This document shows positions 48,606-61,324 of a stretch of DNA of 64,000 nucleotides, piece after piece. Every line of letters begins with the position of its first letter. The first letter of the stretch is position 1. Made by a program: the position numbers and the translations under genes. Below the pieces are notes generated by a model. The model did not search any database. It had not been told where the DNA came from and saw nothing but the letters and a program-made list of their open reading frames with translations. This stretch comes from Synanceia verrucosa (taxonomy: Eukaryota; Chordata; Actinopteri; Perciformes; Synanceiidae): positions 7,626,501 to 7,690,500 of the forward strand of contig CM056556.1 in the NCBI GenBank assembly GCA_029721515.1. The letters are read 5' to 3'.

Positions 48606-49854
48606 CGTGAAATGTTTTGAGTATTACATGGATTTACATGACTTTTTATACAGATATTTGTGGTGCTTAAGGATGTATCATAATGAATAGTCATATTTAT
48701 TACAGTGATTCCCTGACTTCATTGACTGCCACCAGCAGGAGAGTCAATATGTACCAGTTGAACTGACACCAAACCTCATAATAAAAAGACCTCAGTTGTT
48801 GCACTGACTAGCATACATAGGTATCCAAATTCTCTTCTATTTTATTTATGTGCAAACACAGACAACCACACAAAACCACGATGAGTGACATACACAGGCA
48901 CAAACTGTACATGCAAACATCTGGGGTAGTCGCGTAAATATGTTAGCAGTTGTTAGGTCTTAGCACATTAGGATCCATGACAGAGCTGAACCCCTCTTTT
49001 GAAATTCTGCTGTGAATGAGGGAGATAGAAACTAGAATTTAGGAGACTCTGGGGGAGAGAGAGATGACCATTCAGCACAGAGGAAGCTGTGCCAGATTCT
49101 CAGACTACTCTATGACTCATAGGTCAAGGCCCCTGTGCCTGTAAACAGGATTTTTCTCATAATTTGAGCAGTGAATCACATGTTGCACTAGTACACTCTG
49201 CTTTTCTGTTATAACCTCCATCACTTTGATTCCAGTAGTACTAATCTCTCAGGGAGTGTGGGAGAGATGTGCAGAAAGAGTTAGAAATGACACAGATGAT
49301 AGTGAAATGGTTATCAGTGGAGTAAGGAGTCGGGGAGAGCGTGTGAACAAACTTGGCATGTGGCTGATGACCATTGTTGTGAATATCCCATTGGTGGTGA
49401 TAAAGTTGTGGTCAAGTTGATGATTGGAATCACTGTAATGACTCTCTCTTGGTTTCCCGATGCAAACTGCAGGGCTTTGATGTGCTTTTAAAGCTGTTGT
49501 ATGTCAAGGTCATGGTTACTGTGTCTGCACTGCTTTGATTTGTCTTTTTATCAAGTTACAGGATGACCGAAGAGTGAGACTGGATATTCTCCAGTCAATA
49601 TCTTTTGTGTGTAAAAGTTAAGTGTACATGTTGTGACAAACATGTTGAGGTTATTCTTGTGTATTTAGGCCAGTTTTTTGCTGGCCTTCTAGTTAACCTC
49701 TTCCAGATGGTACAGCATCTGAAAGCTGGGAACCACTAATTTGCGGGTTGATACCATTTGTTGCACATTTGGTGCTATATTTCCGAGAATTCAAGAATTG
49801 ATATATCAAAATATCAATAACCCCTCCAAATACCACATAAAGGCATCAATACCT
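48606..49854. other. Non-coding background
   Basis: Nothing recognised. A short plus frame at 49226-49420 has no domain. Confidence 0.45.
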
Positions 49855-50352
49855 TGTGGAATACTACAGTAAAAAACAGACAGAGATTTCTGCAAGAATT
49901 GCACTTTCCAGTAATTGGATGACGAGCCCTTCTATTTTGGAAACAGCTCAGAAATCCCCTCATTGTCAATATACCTAAGAAAGCTGTGCACTCTGAATGT
50001 CCTTGGTCTCTATTTTGCGGTTGTTAACTTTCATGAGGCTTCGATTATCCTAGAAGTCACAACAGGTCTTATTATACAGTGAAGTTAACTTTCAGAAGTG
50101 GTCTCACTGTATGAACTGCTAATGGGACTTACTGAGTCACTAAATTCTAAAGTCTCAGCCTTATAGTCAAACTCAATTTTTTGCAATTCCAAGATTGTTG
50201 AGGGGCCCCGGTATACAGAAATATTCAAGTACACTATTTTAGAAGAAGCATGCAAAAACAACATTGTTTCGGGGGGCTTCTGGACCCCCATAGAACCCAT
50301 TTTCATTCACATATCTTGAGGTCAGAGGTCAAGGGATCCCTATGAAAATCCT
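49855..50352. repeat. Old dispersed teleost repeat, probably non-autonomous
   Basis: Blocks gtctcagccttatagtcaaa, ggggccccggtatacag, ggacccccatagaaccc and cacatatcttgaggtcagag then gtcaaggga keep the order of a family I recall from fish genomes. The left boundary is uncertain, and no inverted ends or duplication are visible. It is non-coding. Confidence 0.5.
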
Positions 50353-50821
50353 ATGAAAAGTTAGCCAAGCTCGCCAGCACCCTCAAGGAGTGGAAGAAGT
50401 CTGACGGTTTAAATAATCATTTCAAAATTTAGCTGCCTATCTCTTCTTTTCTTTGCACCATCTTCCTGTTCTGCAGTGAGGTCACAACCCCTGAGGTGGT
50501 TTGCCTTTTTACGGACATATACACCACCCAAAAAGCGTAGTGCATTCCTCACATTCTGGAAAAACAGCGTCAAAGCTTTTAAAACCTTAAAATGAAAGTT
50601 ATGTGTTTCTGTATGTATGCAAGTGTGTGTTGCAGATGGGAAGGCCATACTCCACAATGTTACATGCAATGACTGGACATTCATGAGCTGACCTGTGTAT
50701 TTCTTAGAAATCTATTGAATACCTTCAGTAGACCATAGATCTATAGTCCCAGTTTAAAAATGCCTGAAACCAGATTAGGATTAACTCCAAAAGGATTCCT
50801 TCTTTTACATATCCCACACAC

Positions 50822-50859
<38 letters not shown>

Positions 50860-51334
50860 TAATGATAGCAGGTGTGTCTCCCTCACCATACAGCTGTATC
50901 ACTGGCTGCACACCAGACAGTATGGTGGAGTTATACAGATAGACAGACACACACTTTAAGCATAGGGAAAGTGTGCGTGCGTGTGTGAGAGTTTTACAGA
51001 GATTTTGATAAACAGCAGACAGACTGCGGCAAGACCAAGAGAAAGCAAGAATTAAAAAAAAATTGGTTGGTTTTCTGATTGGCATAATCACAAGAAAGCA
51101 AAAGTGGTTTTAGGAAAACTTTAAAGGCTGCTTGGGGAAAAGGAACTCAAGACAAAAAGAGCCTGGTAAAGAGAAATCAGTGGAAACAGGCACAGTGGTG
51201 AGAAAGCTAAAATTTTAGTGGAGTGTTCTAATCTTTTCTCTCCTGAGGGCGTTTTTGGAAGCCTCTCTCATCAGTCTGGGCAGGACTCAGTTGTCCCTCT
51301 ATGCCTCCCTCCTTCCTCCGTTTTCCCTCTGTAG
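50353..51334. other. Non-coding background with (CA)n tract
   Basis: Contains the CA microsatellite at 50815-50859. The last 100 bases before 51335 are pyrimidine-rich (cctccctccttcctccg, ttttccctctgtag) and could be either an intron end or promoter-proximal sequence. Confidence 0.4.
50815..50859 (+). repeat. (CA)n microsatellite
   Basis: A CA run of about 22 units with two CG interruptions (acgcac). Confidence 0.92.
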
Positions 51335-51479
51335 TTCACTGCAGTAGTGCGTAACTAGAGCCACGCGATGACTCCAGGTTGAGAAGTGAGTGAGAGAAAG
51401 GGAGACCGAGATCAAGGAGAGGAGAGACTGACACACACCTCACACATTGGAGTTTGGAGTCACTGTGCAGCCCACAAAG
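51335..51479 (+). other. Candidate 5' untranslated exon, 145 nt
   Basis: A long polypyrimidine tract ending ttttccctctgtag (to 51334) is followed by 145 bases of purine-rich sequence (gagtgagagaaagggagacc, aaggagaggagagactg), then a good donor caaag|gtgagg at 51480. The style is that of fish 5' untranslated exons: purine-rich, no long frame, and an upstream mini-frame ATG-ACT-CCA-GGT-TGA at 51368. Transcription could also start within the upstream 100 bases rather than at a spliced acceptor. No host gene can be named. Confidence 0.25.
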
Positions 51480-54400
51480 GTGAGGTTAGCAGCTTGTGAC
51501 CTTTCCTTCTGCATGAGTGTGCATTTGTGCGCTTGTATATTTGTGTGTCTCTATGTAAACATGCCGGTGGGAGTGTGATCATGATTATGGTTGAACTACA
51601 GCATTGAGCGTGCGGCTGCATGCAGTGGATCTGTTTGTGCGGAGAGTTTTCTCTGAATCCACCTCAATGAAGGCTCTTATTCACATTTCTACATTTAAAC
51701 AATCCTCATTCAGTGATCAGACATTAACGCGTGTGACATTTGCCTTTCCAAGATCACAGTTTGGTATGAATGTATGAACCCTGTGAAGCAGAGCAAAAGA
51801 CACATTGTGAAAGTCACTGCACACCTGTGCACGTGTACGTATTTGCATGTGTGTTTGTTTCTCTGTAATTTAGCTTTGATTTTGGTTTCTTGGAGAGCTG
51901 TGAACGGATTGTTCAGCTGTGTCAGCAGTGCACACCTAGTGAAGGACAAAAGAATAGGCAGACAGACTGACAGACAGAGAGCCAAGAACTCATCTGGCCA
52001 CAATATGGGCTGCCTGCACATATTGCTGTCACATTTAAAAATGCTGGATTCCTTTTGTAAAAGATTTGTATTTGCAACAGACATCAGATGTTATGACAGT
52101 GATGAGAAGCAGACAACAGATGTAGCACATTGATGTGAAAGCATCTCTGCACATGCATGCATGCATTGCTTTCAATATGCATTCAAATTCCAAGAAGTAG
52201 CTGCTGGTATTGCTGCTATAATACTGTTTACACATTGCTTGTACATGCTCTTACAATACATCCACACCTCTTGAGTGTTTTTTTTCTCTTCTTTGTTTCT
52301 CATTCATGTGGTTTGCTACCAGCTCAATGGTGACAGCTCTTTGCTAAGAGCTTCCAGGGTGTGGTTATGTGACCAAAGGGTGGGGCACAGGTAGAGCAGA
52401 TATGGAGGTCACAGTGGAATGTTTGAGATTCCTCTGCAGCGCTGCTTCGGCTGTGGATCCACCCAGCCCACCAGGCTGCATGCCCCCACCCAACCTCTGT
52501 TCCCTCGCCTCCCACCAGGCGCCCCACTTCCCTTCCCCTCCCTCCCCACACCCACTTTATCCTCTCTGCCCTGCGACTGGAACCTGCTCAGTCATGCCAG
52601 TCTGCCTCCTTGTGCCAGCCTAACTACCACACACATTAAAAGATGGAAAATTGTCCTCAGAGTTGCCAGGTGTGGCATTCCCCCTGTGAGTGTAATGCTG
52701 TATTTTACCAGGTGTGCCATCAGCATGTCTGAGGAAAGGAGACAACAGTATCACAGTATGTGAGTCTGTTTCTGAGTCTTGAGTCTCTGAATTACTGATA
52801 AAAACACAAATCCAACACCTGACATCTACAGTATTTTGAATATTACATACTTCCTTTCGATGTTTGAGATAATTAGCTTAGATTACTATGTTCCACTCCC
52901 AAGGGAAATGGGAAGTGTATGTGTGTGCGTGTGATGGACTGGGGAAGGCTATCAACGTTGTTATTTCATCTCTTGCTGTCATCAACAAAAATTGTCTGCG
53001 TACAGTACATGCAGAGGATGTCACAACACAGATCTTGACGTCTGTTTTTCTGTATGAAGTTCCACGCCACCCTCAAGCATCCAAAAGGCTCATGTTAAAT
53101 ATTTGCAGTACATGTGGGATGCAAGACTATTCAGACTGACTCAATGAGAATGACAGTGGCAGCACAGATACATCGCTGAACATAATTATAACAAATTGCC
53201 AGATTTGTCCATCAGTCAGCGATCACAATCACATGCCCATTACAGAGGGACTAGCCAGGTATTCCCCTGAAACTTTTATAGGTTAACTGATTGATTTATG
53301 AGATCAGAGGCAGCAGCAAGGTCAACAATCCAGGTGTACATCTTTGGGAGCCAAAGGTGCCAGAAGCATATTCCATTGAGAACAATAGAATGGACGAGGG
53401 ATGTTTGTGAGAAACAGAAAGCTCAAGGTGTCATTGATAGCCAAGGGAGGAAAACCTCAGGCCATTAGTGAGAGGAGTGGAAGAAATGGAAAGTGAAGGG
53501 TGTGACAGAAGAGGGAGACGGCAAAGAAGAGAGTCCCTGTCCAGGTGTATGACAGCAGTGTTGGCCCGTTTCACAGAGCTCTCCCTTCAATGGCACAGTG
53601 AAAGCTGCTGGAATGAAACACATATCAGCCCTGCAGACCTCATATTTTACCTCATATTACCTCTTCCCTTCCTGCTCCTGCCTCTCTGTCCCATACTCCC
53701 TCCTCCCTGCTTCTGGTCTCTGTGGCTCTGGTCTGGCAGCAGTGTGTTTTTCATTAGTCAATTACAACCTCTGAAACCGGCCACTTTTATGAAACACTCC
53801 TCTTTCCTATTTTTGTTCCTTTTTTTTCTAAGGTCTCCTTTCTCCTCCCTGACATTTTTTTTCTCTCTGACTTTCACTGAATATTGAGGCTGAACCAATC
53901 ACAATTCATTATGAACATTGTCATTCTAACCATCGTTTTGTCAGACTTCCAATTTAAGTATGATGCATTTTTAATTTAAAAAGTGAGTCAATTCCAGAAA
54001 GATTTTCCACGTATAGAACATACAGGCCCCTGGCATTTGTATGTGCATGTAGAGATGTATGCTCACTGCACAGAGCAAGATACACAGTGCATTCTCACGT
54101 GTAGGAAAAGCCAACACATGCAAGTCTTCACTCGCTCCCCTGCATTTATCAATGGATGCAGCAGTGATACAATAGGGTACCTCAGTATGCCGTCGGGGAT
54201 TCATTTTCGTCAAAGTTAGTGACTAAGACCGCCGCTAAAAAAAATGCCAACCCACTGAGGGTGTTTCTCAAATATTCCTTTAGGTTTTTTTCTATGTTTT
54301 CAAAGTGCAGTAATCAGGCCATTATCCAGTAATCAGGGTTCACTTAAATAAGACACAGTGGAAATGTATTCCCTATGGCACGACAATGAACCAAGATAAA

Positions 54401-55108
54401 TATTGAACCAGAACATATTCATCAAATTCTAGAGTTGTAAGTACCTGCTGATTAGTTTCTCACTACCAATTATTGTTATATCTGAAGGATGTAAAATGTC
54501 ATTATGCCAGTAGGCATAGGCCCGCTACAGTGTAAATAATCTAATACGCTAATATAATTACTGGAAAATATTGGCAGCCAAAAGTGGTGAAATATTACAT
54601 GAATTAGCTGTATGAAAGCAGTGGCCTACAATAACAGGCAGTGTGGTGGAGCTGTGCTTTTGAAGGATAAACAGCTAAAGGCAGTTTAGCTCTTTGAGTG
54701 TACTGAAAAAGCGCAGGGCACTGGGTTGTGTGAGTTTTTGTTTTGCATTCACTCTCTAGCTCAGATGTTAGACTTTTGGATATTTGTTCCTGTTTTGCCC
54801 ACTGACGGACATCAGAGCATCAGGCTCCAATCAACCAAGTATATGTGCTATTCTATTTAATCACAGGAAATAGGAAACAAATGGTCTTGCAAGCCACTAA
54901 CAGAGCTGGGGTGCTAAGACTCTCATAGACCCCGACTAAGCATTTCCTCTCAGATATGTGTTTCCTCTGTGTAGCTGGAGCAAAAGTTCTGAGTCCATTT
55001 ACTTTGCTGAGATTCTGCCTAAATCTATTCAGGAATTCAGCAAATACATCAACAGTTAATAACTTAATTTTATATTTGCTGTTAATGCCAACCTCCTCTT
55101 AATTATGT
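51480..55108. other. Non-coding background
   Basis: No recognised gene or RNA. Overlapping plus frames 52369-52623 and 52419-52763 cross a proline-rich, C-rich stretch (52450-52620) without a domain. The plus frame 53468-53887 is pyrimidine-rich low-complexity sequence. All appear spurious. Confidence 0.45.
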
Positions 55109-55461
55109 AACCTGGTTTCATGAAATATTCGTACAAATTAGTACGAAAAATATTGCACTGAAATTCGTACATAACCCACTTAAATATGCATTTTATTTCC
55201 ATAAGCGTAACTCTGTAATCCTATCCCTAGACCTAACCATCACTGGAAGTGTTGTTGGGTTTATTTCAATGCGTATTGTAATGTTACGGTTCCAGCTGAC
55301 AGTGAAAGGAATGTCCGGCATTTTTAAGGTTGGTTCCGGGTTCTCTTCGGGGCTCGCGCATGTGCTGAGTGATAATGTTGCCGCTCATTTGTAAGATATG
55401 CACGAAAATCTGTGCCTTACTTTTTGTATGATATCATACGAATATTTCATGAGACTACGTT
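55109..55461. mobile_element. MITE with 25-bp terminal inverted repeats
   Basis: Left end 55109-55133 (aacctggtttcatgaaatat then tcgta) matches the reverse complement of 55437-55461 at 22 of 25 positions. Each end continues into a second small palindrome: acaaattagtacg on the left and atgatatcatac on the right. ATTATG lies just outside both ends (55102-55107 and 55464-55469), a possible target duplication. The 353-bp interior holds a cctagacctaacc stretch and no coding sequence. The CATGAAATATTCGTAC-type ends recall a family common in fish. The superfamily is unassigned. Confidence 0.8.
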
Positions 55462-56780
55462 GCATTATGGATGGACCATAGTTTGCTAATGTGTATGAGG
55501 AGTTCTTCCTGGCTCAATTTCCCCTCATAAGCTCTTATTGCCATGAAGACCCCACAATAATCTCTGCTTAGATTTATTTATTTTATTTATTTTGTTTTTC
55601 TGTTTTTTTATGAAATGGCTACAGCAATATCATTTGTGAGTGATATACTGAGATTGTAAACAGAATATATGTTGCATGTCATGAAAATATTTGCAAGCAC
55701 CCCAGCCTTTAAGCCTGACACCATCAGTTGTAGCCTTTGGCCCATCTCAGCACTTTCTCTGTATCCTTAGCGGAGAACCAGAGGCAGAGGCGTGGAGATA
55801 ATAATGTCCTGTCAACTGCCATGACTTTTAGTTCTGTTTGAAGACACATAACTTACTTAATGAACCAAAATTCCTGCCCAGGCCTTGAGCCAGGCCACCT
55901 CTTGTATCAGCTATGTATTTATTGCATTTATTATTTTTGATTGACAAAATAAACAATCTCAGCCTACCAGCAGGGAGGATCAGCCAGGATGCCAAGAGGG
56001 GTAAGGCCAGGAGTAAAGCATAGCCGCACACAGTGCAGAAACATTTTCACATACTGTGCACATAAACAATCACATGCAGGCACGGGTATATAATGCAACA
56101 TTTAGCTTTCCAATATCAGCTCCTCACTGTCACCAGTTATTCAACCACTACTGGATGAAATCTCATCCTCAAAGCTGTTTTTACATTTGGGTACTGATAT
56201 CTCTGCAGTGTTTCTCACCTGTTCTTGTTATAAAATATAATTGGGTGTAGAGCAAGTTGTCAGTTCAATTGGATGGAAAATATGAAAATGTTTCTCTGTG
56301 TGAGGTAGGGAAATTCTTCCCAGTGAAGTCACACTGGGAATGTGCTTACTAAGCAGAGATGCTGCATAAAGGATAAGATCAAAAACAGAAACTTTGACCT
56401 TCTGGCTATCATTCTAGTTTTTTTAAAAGGTTTCTTTGAGGGTACAATTATCATAATGCAGAGCAATGTAGAGTCATTTTGTTCTCCTCTTACAGTCAAT
56501 CATTAAGAACAACTGAAGGGGAGAAATAGACCTAAAAAGCATACAGTGGTGAGCACAAACATTGCCGTGTTCAGTGACTAATGGCACTTAGGTTTCCTTT
56601 CCGTGTGTGTACGCGTCCATCTGTGAATGTGTGGGTGTGTGCATATGTGGACTTGCGGTTGCACGGCTGCGTCTGTGTGTCTGTGCGTGTATGCATGTGT
56701 TTGTCACAATAGTAAAAGCCCTTAACTCGTTGTGGTCGCAGCTCTGTGGTCACATGGACTAAATGAACTGGAATGTCACA

Positions 56781-56818
<38 letters not shown>

Positions 56819-59800
56819 TGCATACATGATGCAGAACACCTCGAGGTGACTTCCCATGGCGGGGCGCCCAGTGTGTCACACACCACACAGCTGTACATTC
56901 CCAGACTCTGAGAGTGGGATTAGATTAGCAAAGTGGAACACTTGCATCTGTAGGCGATGGCTGTGTTCTTGTCTGATTGCATCTGTTTATTTATCTGTGT
57001 GTCTGCACATCAACAGGACCTGTGAGACTCATGCCGACTCTAGGTGTGTGGGAAGGAAGTCTCAGTGCAGGCTGCTATTTCATTAGATTATGTGAATGGT
57101 CTCCAGTGAGCTCTCATCGGTCAGCATTTTATGGCTGCGTAAATGGCTCTGTGTGCCACATGCCCATTTTAGCCACAGTTGTATATAATTTGAAGTCCTG
57201 AAGTTTGAATGGCTTCATTGATTGGCAGCAAGTATGGTTTAGTGCTACATAGCGGCCACAGGATATAACTTTTTTGAAATAGTTTTAATGTTTAGCTATA
57301 AAAACACTATTTATTATCAATACCAGATTGTTTGCTTGCTTGCTGTTCTGTAAAACACACTTTTTTTTAAGTACTTTTCAACTCTACATTCACACCTGTA
57401 TAGTGTTGGAGCAGTTTCATGTCTCCTCCACTGTATGATTTACTTGTGAGCCAGATTTCTGGACTTTGGCAGCAGACTCACTTTTTATTCTCTAGGCCTG
57501 CTTGATAGGAGGGTTTCGATAAGCAGATGGGGAGTGTCACATGCTTTTTGACATAATTTTTTGCCCTCAACTTGTCCCATAAAGTGCATGTCAGATTTGA
57601 TCAGCAGTAGCTATACCACAAAAATTATACCGCAGTTGTCTGCAGTAGCATTGTAATTGTGTCTGTCATTCTAACAAGTAAATACCTCCCCTTCATGCAC
57701 TGATTCTGATCAATGGAGAGGACCATAGTTCAATATGAAAGCAGTGTATTAAGACAATTTGGAGAAGCCAAACTAATTGACAGTGTTATTCCATAGGAAT
57801 GGTTTAAGAAAATTCTTTAAACATTTTTATGCCTACCTCCTGTAGGCTTGAGCGTTGTTGTACCCAAAAGACAGATTTAGGGTGGAGTTTATCTTTAAGC
57901 ACATCATGAAGAAAGAATCACAGAATGCCACATTTAGTTTTTTTTTAGGATCTGAGTGTTAAGCACATGTCTGGAGATAGATAGCCTCTTAAGGCAGTGT
58001 GTGTGTTTTTTTAGCTAACATAGTGATGAGTGTCCATTTAAGTGGTGTTGAATGGATAGTGTGGTGGGTGGTGAGAGTGGACATGGTGGTGATCAGCCTG
58101 GTGTTGATAACCCAGTGAGTCCCCAATAACAGCAGACCATGAATGCACTGAAGTGTCAGAGAGCAACTGGTGGCAGATGCTACAGAAGACAGGAACAGCA
58201 GATAGGGACGGGTGGAATGGCGCAGTAGAGTAAGCAGTGCTGAAGGAGGAAAAGAGGAGCAGGATGCCACCATCTGTTAGCCACATGCACACCCCACAGC
58301 AGTCACATAAATCTCAGCCGAGTTCAGCAATGCAAGGCTACATTCCGCCAGGCTAAACGTGCACTGGCTAGCTTCCTCAAGAGAAGTGTGCAGCTCATGT
58401 GACATGAAGCCATACATTTAGCATAACATGGATTAAGATGAAACACAACGGATAGACCAGGATGCTGGGTTGATCTGGGAGAGATGTGAGAAAGAATTTT
58501 TCAAGAAGGGAACTGTGATATTGATGGGTTGATGGGCTGTCAATTTAATTATAATATTGCCAGATTATAGAGAATTAAAATTAAGACTTTGTAGAACACT
58601 TTTAGATCCATCAATTTTAGCTTGTCGCTGTTGGCTAGAAATCTGAAGGAAAAATACTGCAGCAAGGCAATGGTTGATTTAAAAGTTGTTTATAAAGGCA
58701 AATATCTTCTGTTCTTCTGGTGTGGTCCCTTGGCCCTCCACTACACTGGGAATAGTGACTGTGCAAATACACAGGACACACACACAGTTACAGGTCATCA
58801 ATTTTAAAGTCAAGACAAAATGAGTTGACTGTCCATGTGCTGTACAGATAGACTGAATATCAGGTCTTCTCACCAGCTTTGATTTTTTTAAATTTTGAGG
58901 AGTTGCTGTGGTATAGCCTAGTGCTGGTGTGTGTGTGACGGCTCAATGACAATGTCACATCTCATGCCTTTGCCCTTGAAGTAGCAATAAGTTGAGCAAG
59001 TTTTTTTCTTGGAGACATAATACCCTAGTTCCAACCTCTCTTACGGTGACTGATGGTATTTGGTAAATAAACTGTAAATTGCATCAATCATACAAGTTCT
59101 TCTGCAGTAGTTCATTACATTTTAAATGAGTAGTTCAAATATCACACTTCTTTGCACTTCTCTTCTCCTTTCTGGTCTTCCCTTCCTCTTAGCAGTTCAG
59201 TTGTCTCATTTACTGCAGGGTGATAGTGACGCAGCACCGCAGCTGCCCTTTGAGGGTTCGCAGAAATTCTCATCCCCCCTCAAAAAGAGCAAAAATGGCT
59301 CAAGGACAATTGACAGACCTCAAACAAACCAGTTGACTCTTTTTTGCTCTTTTTGAATTACCTCGGCCTGGATGATGAGAACTTACACAGAAACAGAAAC
59401 ACAGACATCCCCTCCTCCATAAAACAACTGAGCAGTTTTGTAAAACCCATAGTGTTCCTCATTATTTGGCACTCACCCACAATAACTATCAAATTCCCTT
59501 GTTATGTCTCTGATGACACCTCATATTACACATTACAGTGTTGTGGAAATAATGCCGCTAAGGCAAAACATCCTCAACTCTCAGTAATAATGTAAAGAGG
59601 CATTTTGTGAAATATCTGTGTGAAGCTTCAGTCCTACATGTTGAGCTTAACTTTAACTTTGTACACAATGTACAGAATGTGGATAAAACATGATAAAACA
59701 ATACGTTTTTTTTCCATCTTTTGGATGCAGATGCATACTTTTGGCTTTTTTGGCCTGATTCATGGAAATTTAGATTGATTGAATTCATTGCCGGTGAAAA

Positions 59801-59870
59801 AATGATATAATAACATAGTGGCCAGAGATGAGTCACCACTAATTTCACGTTCCCTTTCAAACCCACTGTT
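55462..59870. other. Non-coding background
   Basis: No gene or RNA recognised. It contains the CA tract at 56777-56816. Overlapping minus frames at 57989-58292 show no domain. Confidence 0.45.
56777..56816 (+). repeat. (CA)n microsatellite
   Basis: A CA run of about 20 units with CG units at the left edge (cacgcgcaca). Confidence 0.92.
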
Positions 59871-59911
59871 CAGTTGTACCGTTCAAGTACTGTGGGTGAA
59901 CGGTACAATTG
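59871..59911. repeat. Strong inverted repeat (hairpin), 15-bp arms
   Basis: cagttgtaccgttca (59871-59885) pairs with tgaacggtacaattg (59897-59911) at 14 of 15 positions, the exception being a G-T wobble, around an 11-base loop agtactgtggg. Outside the arms, ctttcaa at about 59854 and ttgaaag at 59909-59915 are also complementary. It has no coding context. It may be the remnant of a small foldback element or a transcribed hairpin. Confidence 0.85.
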
Positions 59912-61306
59912 AAAGCCCAGCCAATGAGAAAGCCCAGTCATGACATCACAGTCATGCAGTGTTGCAGATGGATGGAGAAGAGCGCTCCAGAAACAACATC
60001 AGAAACACAGCAGCAGATCAGGAGTTCAGCTTGTCTCACTAATAGTCGCCACGCAATGATCAGCAGAATTGGTTAGAGGGTGGCATCCAGCCAGAGGTCT
60101 TGCTTACGACGCAGGAACATAGTGACACTCTACGGTTACTTTAGGATAAGGAAACCATAAAAATAATCATAGCCCTGGGGTGTGCCGTTGCTGCACGTCC
60201 ATCATCAGTCCTTCATCAGCATACTTCTGCTATGAGGCCACGAGAGCCACAGCCAAAGTGGCTGCTTGCCTTATCCTCTGTACATGAAGTAAGTGAAGGA
60301 ACGTCCTTTGGAATATAACTGAAGACTGTGGGGAACACTACACAGGGGCTATGGACCTGAGGTATTGTTCCAGAAACTATTGGGAGACAGCCGATTAATT
60401 TCCAATTTTCCAAATACATTAACAAAATGGCCGGTTGATGAAAGCCTCAGCCTACAGGGTTGCTTTGGTCCAACTGGCTTTGCTCCAACATCAAAGCCAG
60501 CTGCCTAGTTTCTCAATTAAATTTGTGGTTTTAGCTTCCTGCTAACTTAAATCTGGTGTACCTTTATCATGCCACATATCAGAAATAATGTTGCTTGATG
60601 CTTCTCTTTTGGACTGTAGTAGTGATTTATAGAGCTGTGTATCATCAGGATGATTATGCAGCCAGTCACATGCTCAGTCAGCAGCTGCAGGACAGGGACA
60701 GCTGTGACTTCCTGAATCCCAACTACTGCAGCCATTGCCAAGCCAGAATAATCACAGCTGGAGCGCTCTCTTACCAATATGATATCAAACAGCTCAAGTT
60801 CTTGAGAAACCCAGATACATTTTTTTGATAAGAGCACTATCTTGAAAATGACTGAAAAAGAAAAGTGCTCAAGGTTGTATTGAGCATATTTAGATGTACT
60901 GCACAGCTGCTTGAATCTGTTCCAGATATTTTAGGATTCAGAGCGCCGACCTAGACTCAACAGATCACTACTGAGTGGCTTATTATACTTATTCAACATC
61001 GCATAATATATAAATGACAGCTGGATGAGTAAGAGTGTGTAAATCTATCCATTCTGCACATAACAGAAAACTAACCAAGAAAATGAGTGAAGGGCAGAGC
61101 TGAGTGCATATCTTTCTCGTCCTTTTTAAATAAGATGTTCAGCACCTCAAGAGGTGTTTTAGAAGAAGATCAATAGACACTTAGTGGAAGAAACAATAGT
61201 GTCATACACTGCTACTGGCTGTCCCGTGTGTCTGCCTCACAGAGCATAAAACTTATTCATCCTCTCTCTTTATATCTCTGTTTTTTTCTCCTCCTTTCAT
61301 CCTCAG
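59912..61306. other. Non-coding background
   Basis: No gene recognised. The last 50 bases are a strong polypyrimidine tract leading to the acceptor at 61305-61306. Confidence 0.45.
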
Positions 61307-61324
61307 CCAGACGTTTTTGGAGAT
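61307..61324 (+). other. Microexon candidate, 18 nt
   Basis: The tract tttttttctcctcctttcat then cctcag (ending at 61306) is one of the best acceptors in the window, with more pyrimidines extending to about 61258. Eighteen bases later a donor gat|gtaaga begins at 61325. The 18 bases are a multiple of three and would add six residues (PDVFGD in one frame) without shifting a reading frame, as neural microexons do. I know no host gene to attach it to, and chance remains a real explanation. Confidence 0.2.

Noticed and set aside
52500..52525. Possible CTCF motif (ccaccaggcgcccc)
   Set aside because: It deviates from the core at the central G-run, and such partial matches are common in C-rich sequence.
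53468..53887. 139-codon open frame rich in leucine and phenylalanine
   Set aside because: Pyrimidine-rich low-complexity DNA gives a pseudo-membrane protein. No family is recognised.
61138..61160. Possible RE1/NRSF half-site (ttcagcacctcaagagg)
   Set aside because: Only the left half matches the silencer consensus. The second half is absent.
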